Source: DASPJR01 sp035628505
GTDB taxonomy: Bacteria > Planctomycetota > SZUA-567 > H5-PLA8
Reading direction: 5' to 3'
Assembly: GCA_035628505.1 (NCBI GenBank)
Contig: DASPJR010000067.1
Coordinates: 69,874 to 133,873, forward strand
Length of the DNA: 64,000 bases
The notes beneath the pieces were generated by a model. The model searched no databases and was not told the origin of the DNA. It saw nothing but the letters and a program-made list of their open reading frames with translations. Of this stretch, positions 8,153-16,862 are shown piece by piece. The stretch's first letter is position 1, and each line of letters begins with the position of its first letter. A program made the position numbers and the translations under genes.

Positions 8153-9109
8153 ATGGCTTACGTTCCCCCCCCGCCCGGCTCCACGGAGCTCGGCAAGCCC
8201 ACGCCGGAAGGCGTTCAGAAGCAGGACGTCCACATCGCCGATCTGCCGCCGGAAGTGCGGCGCAGCTTCCTGCTCTCAATGGTCTTCTTCCCGTCGCTGG
8301 TTGGCGCCATGATCTGCGCTGTCGTCTTCCTGGGCTGGTGGACCGTGTTCGATTCAAAGAAGCCCGAGCAGTACGCGAAGGAGCTCAGCAGCCCGGACGC
8401 GCGCCGCCGCTGGATGGCTGCCCGCGAGATGGCGGAGAACATCGGCGACAAGAAGATCTATCATTCCGAGACGCTCACGTCGCTCATCGGCATCCTGCAG
8501 AACCCCGAGCTCGATAAAGAAACCGAACTCTGGTCGCCCACCTCGATGATCAAGCAGGAAGGCGAGAAAGCGTCGCGCCTGCGCTGGTGGGCCGCGGCGA
8601 TGGTCGGACATTTCGCTGCGATGCTGCCTGATCCGGCGGACAAGAAGCGCGGCCTCGAGGCGCTGATCAAGGCGCTGGACGACAAGGAAGTCGCCGTTTT
8701 CGCCGCACGCGGTTTGAGCCTGCTCAAGGATCCGGCCGCGCGTGACGCGCTGGTGGACAAGCTGCAGAATTCGCCTGACCCGGCGATCCGCGCCGCTGCC
8801 GCGAATGCGCTCGGAGCCATCGGCGGTTACCTCGTTGTAATGAAGAAGAGCGACGACGAGCTCAAGCCCTTCCGCGAGCCGCTCCGCAAGGCTTTCGAGA
8901 CGGAGAAAGAAAAGGAAGTCTCGGACAACGCTGCGATTGCGCTGGCCCGTCTCAAAGATCCCTTCGGCCAGGCGCGCTTGAATGAGCTCGCCAAGAGCGA
9001 AGACGCCGTGATCCGCGATCACGCCCAGCGCGCGCTGAATCTCCTTAGCGGAAAAGAAGCCGAGGTCTCCACGCAGCCGGGGCTCGAGACGAAGAAGTCG
9101 TCGCTGTAA
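8153..9109 (+). CDS. Membrane-anchored HEAT-repeat protein, putative bc-complex partner
   Basis: A 318-residue protein with a Pro-rich N-terminus (PPPPGS) and one hydrophobic anchor (about residues 38-62: LSMVFFPSLVGAMICAVVFLG). The rest is a run of HEAT-like helical pairs (ALIKALDDKEVAVFAARGLSLLKDPAARDALVDKL; DPAIRAAAANALGAIG; SDNAAIALARLKDP). HEAT repeats are protein-binding scaffolds, so no enzymatic role is expected. It sits about 160 bases after the cytochrome b C-half on the same strand, behind a terminator-like hairpin, so it may be an accessory or assembly factor of the complex. That link rests only on position. Confidence 0.75.
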   Translation: MAYVPPPPGSTELGKPTPEGVQKQDVHIADLPPEVRRSFLLSMVFFPSLVGAMICAVVFLGWWTVFDSKKPEQYAKELSSPDARRRWMAAREMAENIGDKKIYHSETLTSLIGILQNPELDKETELWSPTSMIKQEGEKASRLRWWAAAMVGHFAAMLPDPADKKRGLEALIKALDDKEVAVFAARGLSLLKDPAARDALVDKLQNSPDPAIRAAAANALGAIGGYLVVMKKSDDELKPFREPLRKAFETEKEKEVSDNAAIALARLKDPFGQARLNELAKSEDAVIRDHAQRALNLLSGKEAEVSTQPGLETKKSSL

Positions 9110-9156
9110 TCGGGTGGCCCGGACAACTTCATTGCTGGCCGCTCTAATAAGCGCGG

Positions 9157-10425
9157 TTAATCAACTGTACACCGCAAGCTCTGCCACGTACGGATAGCCC
9201 AATCGCGGTCGGCGGGCTCAACAAACTCAATCGTGACAATGCAAAGCGTATTTGGCACTGCCATGCGACCGGTAAGGCGGAAGATTTTTTGCCCTTCTTC
9301 TGTCAACGCTTCAATCATCGCCCATCCGCAGCGCATACCTTCTTCAAATCGCAACGCGCTCTCGGAAACCTCACTCATTTTAACCATCTCGGCAGCCGAC
9401 TTAGTCCTTCCATCCTTGCTTTGAACTCTTAACGAACTCGCCCACAGTGCGCGCCCCTCAAACGAAAATGCCTCGGTTCGGCCTTCATCCTGGAGTTCGT
9501 GGTAATAGTATCCCGGCAAGTCGATTTTCCATTTCCCGCTCAAGTTGAAACACATCGGATATCGATAGTAGCCAATGCCTTCCCGCTTTGGTGGCTCGGA
9601 CCGCCCGAGCGACCCAGCCAGAGACTCCAGTTCCTTGATTGCTAACTCGGGCAGCTTACACGAGGGATCTAAAGTTCTTGCTCGAGCAAAGCAATCGAGC
9701 GCCAGTTGAAAAAGCTCCCGTTCCTCTTCTGAATCTGGAATATGCCACGGGATTTTTGTCCAAGCGAGTACGAGACCGGCATTTTTCCAAAACGTAGTGT
9801 TCAGTTCTCGCTCCCACCACGGAAAATGATCCGCAGCCTGTTGCCTCAGCGCGGCCAGATTAGAGTTTGCAACCTCCGTAAACCATTTCTGAGTTCGAAA
9901 TCCCATCTGAGTCATTGCGCCAAATTCTTGAACGACCAACGGGTAACCAAGCGGCATGCCTAACATGATTTCACTATAGTTTTCTTCATCCTTAAACTTC
10001 GATGCGATTGCCTGCCATAGCCGCAACATCTCATCTTGAAGTTTTGAGAAATCTCTTAATTCGTGAAAATCTGTTTCATCCCCGATCTTGCCGGTCGCAT
10101 CATTCCAAAGCCACCTAAAACCGCATTTCGCGGCAATCGAATCCACGTAGTCGATCGCAAAGGCGTGATAACCTGGACCGGCGTTCGACGTCTTCGCCGA
10201 ACAAATCAGACTGCCACCTTTGTCCAAGTAGAACTCGATGTCTTCCTCGGCAGGATGTAGCGAGATGGCAGCGCCTGTGTTTCCATGCCGGATTGTGATC
10301 AGCCGCTTGAAAATTGGGTCCGTTATCAATTTACCTGCGGTGGATGCGATTTCAGAAAGAAGTTTCTGAGTCTTAGCACGCTGCGCATTCGTTAGTTCTG
10401 CCCGCACGAAAAATCCAAGTCCCAT
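9157..10425 (-). CDS. Hypothetical protein, unknown function
   Basis: A 422-residue soluble protein with no signal peptide or obvious membrane helix. It is rich in aromatic residues (FRWLWNDATG; WWERELNTTFW; YRYPMCFNLSGKWKIDLPGYYYHEL). The end (VEPADRDWAIRTWQSLRCTVD) looks like a folded domain, not a low-complexity tail. AGGA precedes the ATG at a suitable distance. I do not recognise a family. It is divergent in orientation from the HEAT gene and is followed on the same strand by nothing related. Its codon use is less GC-biased than that of its neighbours, which may hint at more recent acquisition. Confidence 0.6.
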   Translation of the reverse strand: MGLGFFVRAELTNAQRAKTQKLLSEIASTAGKLITDPIFKRLITIRHGNTGAAISLHPAEEDIEFYLDKGGSLICSAKTSNAGPGYHAFAIDYVDSIAAKCGFRWLWNDATGKIGDETDFHELRDFSKLQDEMLRLWQAIASKFKDEENYSEIMLGMPLGYPLVVQEFGAMTQMGFRTQKWFTEVANSNLAALRQQAADHFPWWERELNTTFWKNAGLVLAWTKIPWHIPDSEEERELFQLALDCFARARTLDPSCKLPELAIKELESLAGSLGRSEPPKREGIGYYRYPMCFNLSGKWKIDLPGYYYHELQDEGRTEAFSFEGRALWASSLRVQSKDGRTKSAAEMVKMSEVSESALRFEEGMRCGWAMIEALTEEGQKIFRLTGRMAVPNTLCIVTIEFVEPADRDWAIRTWQSLRCTVD

Positions 10426-10448
10426 AGATCCTTTCCTGTATAAGTAGT

Positions 10449-11189
10449 TTACTTCAGTTCCTTGATAAAGATATTCTTGAACTGCAGCAGCGCCGGCGGG
10501 CTCGTGTATTTGCCTTCCTTCATCGCGCCGTGGTGCTGCAGGCCGACGGAGCCTTTGGCAGGCAGGCCGGGCACGGTGTACTCGGGAATCACCAGCTTGC
10601 CGTTCAGCATCACCGTCACCGTGCTGTCTTTAACCGTGATTTCGAAGCGGTTCCACTGGCCCACCGGATTGTCTGCCTGCGTGCGCGGCGTGGCGCCGGC
10701 TTTCGCTTCAGGCGGCATCTTCGCGTTCTTGCGCACGCCGTACATCTCTCCTGAACCAATCGGCCAGCACCAGATGTTCACCTGGTACGCCACGTCGCCT
10801 CGAATGATGATGCCGGAATCCGAATCAGGCAGCGAGAGTTTCAGCGGCTTGCCAAACGGGTCCTTCGCCTCATTCCCGTCGGGCAGCACGTAATAAACGT
10901 TCGGATTGACATACGGCGCTTCCTTGATGCGCCAGTCGACCATCAGCGTGAAGTTGCTGAACTCCGGCACGCTCATCAGGTCCTTCTTGCCCTTGGCTTC
11001 GCTCTGCGCGTCATAATCGATCACGCCGTCCACCACTTTCCAATGTCCGTTGTCGCCTTCGGGAATGTTCCAGCCCGTCAGGTCTTTGCCATTGAAGAGC
11101 GAGATGAAACCCGGCGGCGGTTCGTTGTCGGCAGCAAAGAGCGGCAGAGCGAGAACGGCGCAGAGAAGGAGCAGAGCAAGACGCGACAT
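10449..11189 (-). CDS. Secreted DUF1080 (3-keto-disaccharide hydrolase-like) protein
   Basis: A 246-residue exported protein. A clear signal peptide (MSRLALLLLCAVLALPLFA) is followed by the DUF1080 jelly-roll/LamG-like domain: GFISLFNGKDLTGWNIPEG, GHWKVVDGVI, NFTLMVDWRIKE, DSGIIIRGD, NPVGQWNRFEITVKDSTVTVMLNG (given in pieces) and GSVGLQHHG. Members are abundant in Planctomycetota and Verrucomicrobiota; some act on 3-keto-glycosides, but many are uncharacterised. The start has a GGAG at good spacing. It is separate from the second DUF1080 protein at 53.3 kb. The substrate is not predictable. Confidence 0.85.
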   Translation of the reverse strand: MSRLALLLLCAVLALPLFAADNEPPPGFISLFNGKDLTGWNIPEGDNGHWKVVDGVIDYDAQSEAKGKKDLMSVPEFSNFTLMVDWRIKEAPYVNPNVYYVLPDGNEAKDPFGKPLKLSLPDSDSGIIIRGDVAYQVNIWCWPIGSGEMYGVRKNAKMPPEAKAGATPRTQADNPVGQWNRFEITVKDSTVTVMLNGKLVIPEYTVPGLPAKGSVGLQHHGAMKEGKYTSPPALLQFKNIFIKELK

Positions 11190-11279
11190 GGCGAAATCTC
11201 CTGAGAATGGTTGAGTTCGCCAGACATTAGATAAAGAGTGCGCGCGAATAGCAATGCTGAAAACGCTATTCCCGGATTC

Positions 11280-11333
11280 TCCCCCTTCCCCTCTTAAGGA
11301 AGGGGGCCGGGGGGTAGGTGCTTGCGCCCTCCC
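11280..11333. repeat. CCCTTCCC...GGGAAGGG-type palindromic repeat
   Basis: CCCCCTTCCCCTCTTAAGGAAGGGGG followed by CCGGGGGGTAGGTG (shown in two parts). Related copies are at about 12335 and 16081. The rest of the 11190-11468 gap holds no visible gene. Confidence 0.65.
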
Positions 11334-11468
11334 CTCACTATAAAGAAACGATTTGCGCTCTCGATTTGTCGGGACTTTCTTTTAAAAATCTTTGCCGCCC
11401 ACGCAATGCCTTGAACGCGAATATCTTGCAAGCAAGTTTTTTCGAACCTTTTGAGCCACCCGCACCTT

Positions 11469-12191
11469 TTACGGCGCCGGCGAGGCCTTCGCAGTGCCTT
11501 GCACCGGTGCTGCAACAGGTGCAGCCGCGCCCGCTCCCAGCGCCGCGCCGATGCAGCCGGCCAGGTGCAGTGCCACGGCGGCAGCCGTCGTCTGCCAGGC
11601 AAAGTGGTAGAACGTGTCGTACTTCCAGCGGTCATAGCTCATCAGCATGTCCATGCTCAATTTCTTTGCGCCACCGGCCACTGCATGCGTCACTACCGCA
11701 AGGCTGGCAATGCCGAGAACGAATCCAATCGCGCCGCCAAGCGCAAGGCCAGTCCACATCGCCGACTTTTTACCAGCCAGCAACCCATAGAACAGCCCGA
11801 TCCCCGCACCGCTTAGAACCAGTTCGAACGTGAGGAGATTGACTTTCATCAGGCGCTGCGTTTCCAGCGGCGTTTTGACGATGCTGTGCGAGAGCATGAT
11901 GCGTTCACCCAGCACGGCGCCGGCGACCAGCAGCAGAAAGATCATTCCGGCCGAGATGAACCCGTACCCCCAGTGCCGGCCGGGAAGCGCAATCGGCAGC
12001 GCCGCGGCATTGGCCCACAAGGCGGCGATGGGAATGCCAGCAATCCATTCCCAGCCTTCCGGCACTTCGATTTCCTTTACCAGCCACATCAGGGGGCCAA
12101 CAACGAGGCCGAGAACCAAGGCGAAGAGCAGGTGGCGCGGAAGTCCGCGAAGAAGTTCGGAACGGTTCAGCGTAAAGGTGGCTTGAGCCAT
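11469..12191 (-). CDS. Hypothetical polytopic membrane protein
   Basis: A 240-residue protein with about five or six hydrophobic helices: HLLFALVLGLVVGPLMWLV, WIAGIPIAALWANAAALPIAL, GFISAGMIFLLLVAGAVLG, LLTFELVLSGAGIGLFYGLLAG, WTGLALGGAIGFVLGIASLA and a C-terminal segment. The tail is Ala/Pro-rich and low in complexity. I do not recognise a family. Conserved acidic or His residues inside helices, as expected of a transporter, are sparse, so a structural or regulatory membrane role is possible. No operon partner is evident, since both flanks are repeat-bearing spacers. Confidence 0.6.
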   Translation of the reverse strand: MAQATFTLNRSELLRGLPRHLLFALVLGLVVGPLMWLVKEIEVPEGWEWIAGIPIAALWANAAALPIALPGRHWGYGFISAGMIFLLLVAGAVLGERIMLSHSIVKTPLETQRLMKVNLLTFELVLSGAGIGLFYGLLAGKKSAMWTGLALGGAIGFVLGIASLAVVTHAVAGGAKKLSMDMLMSYDRWKYDTFYHFAWQTTAAAVALHLAGCIGAALGAGAAAPVAAPVQGTAKASPAP

Positions 12192-12536
12192 GATTCATCA
12201 ATCCAGATGCTATAAATGAGACGGCTTCATCAGATGTAACTTAGCAGTCAATACCAACCCTTCATAGCTGTATCTGTGCTCCCCCTTCTCCTAAGCAATG
12301 GGTTTGGGGGGGCTCTTCATAGCCGTATCGTACTCCCCCTTCCCTCCCAGGGAAGGGGGCTGGGGGGTTAGGTCATTCCCGTTTGCATTCGGTTTAAACA
12401 TTGGCCATGCGTATGAAGTAACCTCTTGCGCTTCGCGCCCAGACGACTTCGTCGTCTGGGCCACCCCCCGAAGAATAGCAACCCTTCACAGCCTTTACTC
12501 TGTGTTCTCTGTGATCTCTGTGGTGAAAAGCTGCTT
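12192..12536. repeat. Repeat-filled spacer (345 bases)
   Basis: No gene is seen. It contains two near-copies of a CTTCATAGC-TGTATC-CTCCCCCTT module (about 12260 and 12315) and the CCCTTCCCTCCCAGGGAAGGG palindrome (12335-12373). A perfect 10-bp hairpin CCCAGACGAC-TTC-GTCGTCTGGG is at 12438-12460. A CACAGAGG-family arm in reverse orientation (12485-12530) abuts the next gene. Confidence 0.7.
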
Positions 12537-13286
12537 TTAAACTCCGACGGCCAGGCGGCGCGCGAACTTTTCGGGCAGGCCGTTGTCGATGATCAGGCGC
12601 TGCGCAAGCCGGTAATCGTAGGGCTTGCGGATGAAGGTCATCGTCCAATTATCGGCGTCGAAGATGCCGAAGCTCGCCAGCGGGCACTTATCGCGAGGCT
12701 GGCCGACGCTGCCGGGATTGATCAGGTAAACATCGTTGCGGTCGAGCTGGAAGCTCTTGGTCTCACGCAGATCGCTGATCACCGCCTTCGTGCCGATAAG
12801 CATGGGAATGTGCGTGTGTCCGAAGAAGCAGATTTTCATGCCTGGGAAATCGTTGATCATGCAGTTCAGGTTCTTGCTGATTTCCTGCGCGGAGAGGATG
12901 TACGCATCGCGCTCCACCAGTGAGCCGTGAACCATGATGAACGTATCGTCGACGGTCATGCCTTGTGGGATCTGGCGCAGGAAGCGCGCGTTCGACGGCG
13001 AGATATTGTCAGCGGTCCACTCCAGGACTTTCGCAGCGGTCTTGCGCATGCGATTGTCTTTGTCGCCGATGACCTGGCGATCGTGATTTCCCGCGATGGT
13101 ATAAACGTTGGGCTTGTCTTTGACGGCTTGAATGCATTCGAAGGGTTCGGCGCCGTAACCGACGAGGTCGCCAAGGCAGAGAATCTTGTCGACGCCGGCC
13201 GCCTGCAAATAGTCCAAGGCGACCTTCATGGCCGTGTAATTGGCGTGGATGTCAGAAATGATTCCGTACTTGGATGCCAGCGGCAT
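12537..13286 (-). CDS. Calcineurin-like metallophosphoesterase
   Basis: A 249-residue enzyme of the YfcE/MJ0936-like phosphoesterase group. The dimetal site is complete: GIISDIHANYTAM (D-x-H), CLGDLVGYGAEP (GD), IAGNHDRQV (GNHD), MVHGS and FFGHTHIPM (GHTH). Such enzymes hydrolyse phosphomonoesters or diesters, and the physiological substrate is not predictable from sequence. It is cytoplasmic, with no signal peptide. The ATG lies at the edge of a 227-base gap with no other gene. The neighbours on both sides are unrelated, so it is probably monocistronic. Confidence 0.88.
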   Translation of the reverse strand: MPLASKYGIISDIHANYTAMKVALDYLQAAGVDKILCLGDLVGYGAEPFECIQAVKDKPNVYTIAGNHDRQVIGDKDNRMRKTAAKVLEWTADNISPSNARFLRQIPQGMTVDDTFIMVHGSLVERDAYILSAQEISKNLNCMINDFPGMKICFFGHTHIPMLIGTKAVISDLRETKSFQLDRNDVYLINPGSVGQPRDKCPLASFGIFDADNWTMTFIRKPYDYRLAQRLIIDNGLPEKFARRLAVGV

Positions 13287-13513
13287 TGGGCTGTTGCGTC
13301 CTCAAGCACGTCGTGAAAAAACTTAACAACCAAACAAAACGTAACACCAACATAACACGGCTATGTGGTCTTCGCCCATTATGTTCATCAGTCTGTCTGC
13401 TGCAAGTTGAAACCGCCGATTGCGAAATCAAACTTTAAAAAACCTGCCTGAGCCGTACAGTTTGCACTGCCAGTGAGCGCTAGCTGTTAACCTCGAACCG
13501 GAAGTTCCGTACC

Positions 13514-13747
13514 ATGCCGCAGTACGTCCTGAAGATCCTCATCGACCTTGAAGCCCGTGACGACATCGACGCCCGCCGTACCGCTTCAGAGGTGGTAAAA
13601 ACCAGCGTGGGCACTATTGGCGGGCTGCGCGAAATCGTCCTGCATGCCAAGCAGGACAACAAGTCTATTCGTATGAACGCCGACGGAACGTACGTAGGCC
13701 AGTGGAACAAAGGCGGAGCTGGTTCCACGGTGCCGCAGAAAAATTGA
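13514..13747 (+). CDS. Small hypothetical protein (77 aa)
   Basis: A short soluble protein, MPQYVLKILIDLEARDD at the start, with a helical middle (RRTASEVVKTSVGTIGG) and a Gly/Asn-rich end. GGAAG precedes the ATG. Codon use is ordinary for the region, and it sits 30 bases before the glycosyltransferase on the same strand, so the two may be co-transcribed. I do not recognise a family. Because it is short, a chance frame cannot be excluded. Confidence 0.5.
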   Translation: MPQYVLKILIDLEARDDIDARRTASEVVKTSVGTIGGLREIVLHAKQDNKSIRMNADGTYVGQWNKGGAGSTVPQKN

Positions 13748-13777
13748 AGCTGCCCCGCCAGCCTGTGTCTTCCTACT

Positions 13778-15835
13778 GTGCAACCGGTGCCCGAGGTGAA
13801 AACTGAACTCCCCGCTGAGATAAACCGGACTGCGGCTGACGGTGCCACACCCGTCTGGTTCTGGCCAGGATGTGCCGCGTTGCTGGGCCTTTATCTGGCG
13901 ATCTCACTTTTTCATATCAACACCGTTCCGCTGCTGGATCCCGACGAGCCGCGCTATGCTGCGGCAGGGCGGACGATGTCGCGCGGCGGCTCGCTGCTGG
14001 TTCCCGAATTCAACGGCAATCCCCGCATCAACAAACCCCCGCTCTTTTACTGGCTCGTGGCGCTCAGCGATGTTCTTGGCGGCGGCGCGAGTGAAGCCAG
14101 CAGCCGCATGCCGTCGGTCGTCATGGGTCTGCTGATGCTCGGCGGAACCGTTCTTGCGGGTTGGCGCATCTATGGGCCAGCGACGGGACTGCTTGCCGGC
14201 GTCATGCTTTGTACGATGCCGCTCTTTTTTGCGCTCGCGCGCTGCTGCATCACGGACATGACGCTCTCAAGCTTCATGGCGCTGTCGCTCATTTTCCTGC
14301 TGCTCGCATTCACGCGTACAGGCCCGCCTGTTCTGTTCACCTGGCTCGCGGCGCTGTCGCTCGGCCTCGCGCTTCTGACCAAGGCCACGCCTGCGCTTGC
14401 GGTTCTCGCGGCGATTCTCTTTGAGCGTGCGCTTTCACCGGGTATGGACAAGCGGCGCGCGCTGCAGATCGTCTGTCTTCTTGTAGCGGCCGGAGTCCTG
14501 TGTTCGGGTGCCGCGCTCTACTTCAATCACCTCGAAGCCCGCCATGCCACCGCTGCGCATCAGCAGCAGGCCGACCCTGATTCGGCTTCCGAATTCGAAT
14601 CGCACGCCGGCCGCTTTGGGAAACTGGACGATGGCTTCAAGCTTGTCAGCCTCGCCATGGCCGGCACTGCGGCGCTGATACTGGCCGGCCTGGCGTTTCA
14701 ATCGGGCGCCGGCTGGCTACAGGGGCTCCCGTGGATTTCCGGCCTTTTCGTTGCCCTCGCCCTTGGCGTGTGGTGGTACCTGGCGCTGATTGCAAATTTC
14801 GGCTGGCCGGAATTCAAGCGGCTGCTGCAGTACGAAACCCTGGGCCGCCTGGCCGGCGACATGCATCGCGAAGGCATGCATTACTACATCCCGACCCTCT
14901 TCCTCATTTCATTTCCCTGGGCGCTGGGCCTGCCCGGCGCGCTTGGCGCCGCGTGGCAGGAGAAAGAAAAGCCTCCCGTCGAACGCGAAGGCCAGGCGGA
15001 CCGCTTTCTTCTTGCCTGGCTGCTGGGCATCGTTTTCTTTTTCAGCGTGCCCAACGCAAAGCTTGCCACGTACATACTCCCAGCTCTGCCCGCCGCGGCG
15101 CTGCTGATCTCGCGCTACGTCATCGGCCTGGCAGGCAGCGGAAATCTTATCGGCACCCTTACGCTCGTGCTGGCGCTTCTTTCTGGAGCGGCATTTCTGA
15201 TCGGCGGCTTCTTCCTCAGTAGTCTTCCGCAATTGTTCAGCGAATTCGCTCTTGTGCTCGCCATTCCTTTCACGCTGCTGTGCGCGGTGTATGGCGCTTC
15301 CATCATCGGCGGGTGGCTGCTGATTCTTCGCCGCCGCCAGCTGGCGGGCGCGCTAACGCTGTGCGCAGGCCAGGCCTTCTTCATCTTCCTGGTTACGCCG
15401 GCGGCGATCCCGACATTCTTCGAGAACCGTTCCGCGCGTTCGTTGTGTCTGCAGGTCAAAGACAAAATCGCGGATTGCGACCGTGTTGCGTCTGTCGGCG
15501 CCGAAGTCGAAAGCCTCTCGTACTACCTGGATCGCACTATCGCCGAGTCCCGCCGCCGCCGCGTGGTCAAGCGTCGAGCCAGCACAACCGGAGCGGTGCT
15601 GCCGAATGAACCGCCCGTGACGGAGGACGAGCCGTTCGACGCCGTGGTCAAAGAAGAGCTCGCCCGACCGGAAAAGGTCGCGCTCTTTGTTCAGCGCCGC
15701 TATTACGCGCGCATGCTGGGCATTAAGAACAAAGACTTCGACGCGATGAGCCGCGAGCAGATCATCGCAAGCGTGCCGGCTTATGCAAAGTTTGTCGAGT
15801 ACGACAAAGACACCGTCGTCATCCGCAACCGCTGA
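13778..15835 (+). CDS. ArnT-like glycosyltransferase (GT39/GT83 family)
   Basis: A 685-residue polytopic membrane protein. After a short cytoplasmic N-terminus the first helix (about residues 28-45) leads into the periplasmic loop DPDEPRYAAAGRTMSRGGSLLVPEFNGNPRINKPPLFYWL (conserved residues D-E-P-R-Y and N-x-x-P-P). This loop is diagnostic of lipid-linked sugar transferases such as ArnT. About eleven to thirteen helices are visible, then a soluble C-terminal domain from about residue 555. Such enzymes move a sugar from a polyprenyl phosphate carrier to lipid A, protein or another cell-envelope acceptor; the acceptor here is unknown. The start is GTG. The gene ends at a CACAGAGG-type element. 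Confidence 0.88.
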   Translation: MQPVPEVKTELPAEINRTAADGATPVWFWPGCAALLGLYLAISLFHINTVPLLDPDEPRYAAAGRTMSRGGSLLVPEFNGNPRINKPPLFYWLVALSDVLGGGASEASSRMPSVVMGLLMLGGTVLAGWRIYGPATGLLAGVMLCTMPLFFALARCCITDMTLSSFMALSLIFLLLAFTRTGPPVLFTWLAALSLGLALLTKATPALAVLAAILFERALSPGMDKRRALQIVCLLVAAGVLCSGAALYFNHLEARHATAAHQQQADPDSASEFESHAGRFGKLDDGFKLVSLAMAGTAALILAGLAFQSGAGWLQGLPWISGLFVALALGVWWYLALIANFGWPEFKRLLQYETLGRLAGDMHREGMHYYIPTLFLISFPWALGLPGALGAAWQEKEKPPVEREGQADRFLLAWLLGIVFFFSVPNAKLATYILPALPAAALLISRYVIGLAGSGNLIGTLTLVLALLSGAAFLIGGFFLSSLPQLFSEFALVLAIPFTLLCAVYGASIIGGWLLILRRRQLAGALTLCAGQAFFIFLVTPAAIPTFFENRSARSLCLQVKDKIADCDRVASVGAEVESLSYYLDRTIAESRRRRVVKRRASTTGAVLPNEPPVTEDEPFDAVVKEELARPEKVALFVQRRYYARMLGIKNKDFDAMSREQIIASVPAYAKFVEYDKDTVVIRNR

Positions 15836-15868
15836 ACCTGAAGACGCTTTACAGCACGTCGAACACAA

Positions 15869-16000
15869 CTTAACCACAGAGGCGCAGAGAACACGGAGGT
15901 TCACAGAGAACGATTTTTTTGGATTTGCTGTTGAGCCAGTCCCATATTCTAAAACTTCTCTGCGCTTCTCTGCGTCCTTTGTGCCTCTGTGGTGAAGTCG
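15869..16000. repeat. CACAGAGG-family inverted repeat (MITE-like)
   Basis: The left end ACTTAACCACAGAGGC pairs with the right end GCCTCTGTGGTGAAGT at 15 of 16 positions, with further internal CGCAGAGAA words on both arms. It is about 130 bases long. With the element at 16081 and the terminator at 16128 it fills most of the gap between the glycosyltransferase and rplQ. Confidence 0.75.
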
Positions 16001-16080
16001 TGTTTACGCGCTTGGGTAAAGTCGGCTTGTTGGTACCCCGCTGTCCTTGGCGTCCTGGTGCCTTGGCATTTTTACCCCGG

Positions 16081-16118
16081 CTCCCCTTCCCTCCCAGGGA
16101 AGGGGCTGGGGGTTAGGT
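16081..16118. repeat. CCCTTCCCTCCCAGGGAAGGG palindromic repeat
   Basis: CTCCCCTTCCCTCCCAGGGA continuing AGGGGCTGGGGGTTAGGT. It is nearly identical to the copy at 12335-12373. Confidence 0.7.
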
Positions 16119-16127
16119 CCACCGCAT

Positions 16128-16162
16128 AAAAAAGCGGAGCGCCCTTAAAAGAACGCTCCGCC
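16128..16162 (-). terminator. Intrinsic terminator of the ribosomal superoperon
   Basis: On the minus strand GCGGAGCG pairs with CGCTCCGC (16134-16141 and 16154-16161) around a 12-base loop and is followed directly by six Ts. It lies about 30 bases after the rplQ stop. Confidence 0.85.
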
Positions 16163-16193
16163 TGAACTGCTCTGAATTGTCTGTCGCGAACGC

Positions 16194-16754
16194 TTACTTC
16201 TGCTCGCCGCCTTCGGCCGCGGGTGCTGCCGGCTTGGCTTCAGTCTTCGGCGCGGCGGCCTTGGCCTTCGGCTTCTTGCTCTTGCGCTGCTTCTGGCTCT
16301 TTTCGCGCGGCTTCACTTCGGCCTCGCAGAGTTCCCAGAGCACCAGCGTCGAGTTGTCGCCCAGGCGCGTGCCGTAGAACTTCGAGCGGTTGAACTTCTG
16401 GCCGCGCGGCAGGTCGACCTGAGCCTGGCGAATCGTCGTCGGCAGGCGCAGGATGCGGGTGTAGCCGCCGGTGCGCGCCGCAAAGCGTTCCTTCAGTTCC
16501 GAGAAGATCTTCTTCACGGCCTTCTTGGCCGCGGAAGTCGATCCCAGTTCGGAGATGGCCAGGCGCCGGTGGTGCGGCGTGTCCTTCTTGCCGAGGGTGA
16601 TCAACCGTTCGGCGATCGGCTTGGCAGCCTTGGCCTTCTGGATGGTCGTCCGGATGCGGCCGTGCTCAACCAGGTTCATGACCATATTCCGCATCGTCGC
16701 GGCGCGGTGTCCGGACTTGCGGCTCAGGCTGCTGACTGCACTCATGTGACGCAT
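16194..16754 (-). CDS. rplQ: 50S ribosomal protein bL17
   Basis: A large-subunit protein near the peptide exit region. The family core is clear: SRKSGHRAATMRNMVMNLVEHGRI, then AERLITLGKKDT and GGYTRILRLP (residues 10-110). At 186 residues it exceeds the usual 120-130. The extra part is a Lys/Ala/Pro-rich tail (about 150-186) after a VLWEL insertion, as seen in other planctomycete-type ribosomal proteins here. It is the last gene of the operon, followed by an intrinsic terminator. Confidence 0.95.
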   Translation of the reverse strand: MRHMSAVSSLSRKSGHRAATMRNMVMNLVEHGRIRTTIQKAKAAKPIAERLITLGKKDTPHHRRLAISELGSTSAAKKAVKKIFSELKERFAARTGGYTRILRLPTTIRQAQVDLPRGQKFNRSKFYGTRLGDNSTLVLWELCEAEVKPREKSQKQRKSKKPKAKAAAPKTEAKPAAPAAEGGEQK

Positions 16755-16765
16755 TGTATTACCTC

Positions 16766-16862
16766 AGTCTAAGAGTCGGGTGTCGGGTGTCGGGAGTCGA
16801 GGATTCCTGGAGCAGGAGCCGCTTCACGACTCCCGACTCCAAGACTCCAGACTCAAGACTCA
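16766..16862. repeat. GACTCCAGACTC-family inverted repeat
   Basis: GAGTCGGGTGTCGGGTGTCG on the left, ACGACTCCCGACTCCAAGAC on the right. It sits between rpoA and rplQ and touches the rpoA stop. Confidence 0.7.

Noticed and set aside
9157..10425. Large hypothetical protein considered as a toxin or immunity protein
   Set aside because: No toxin motif, partner gene or secretion signal is visible; the idea rests on general appearance only.
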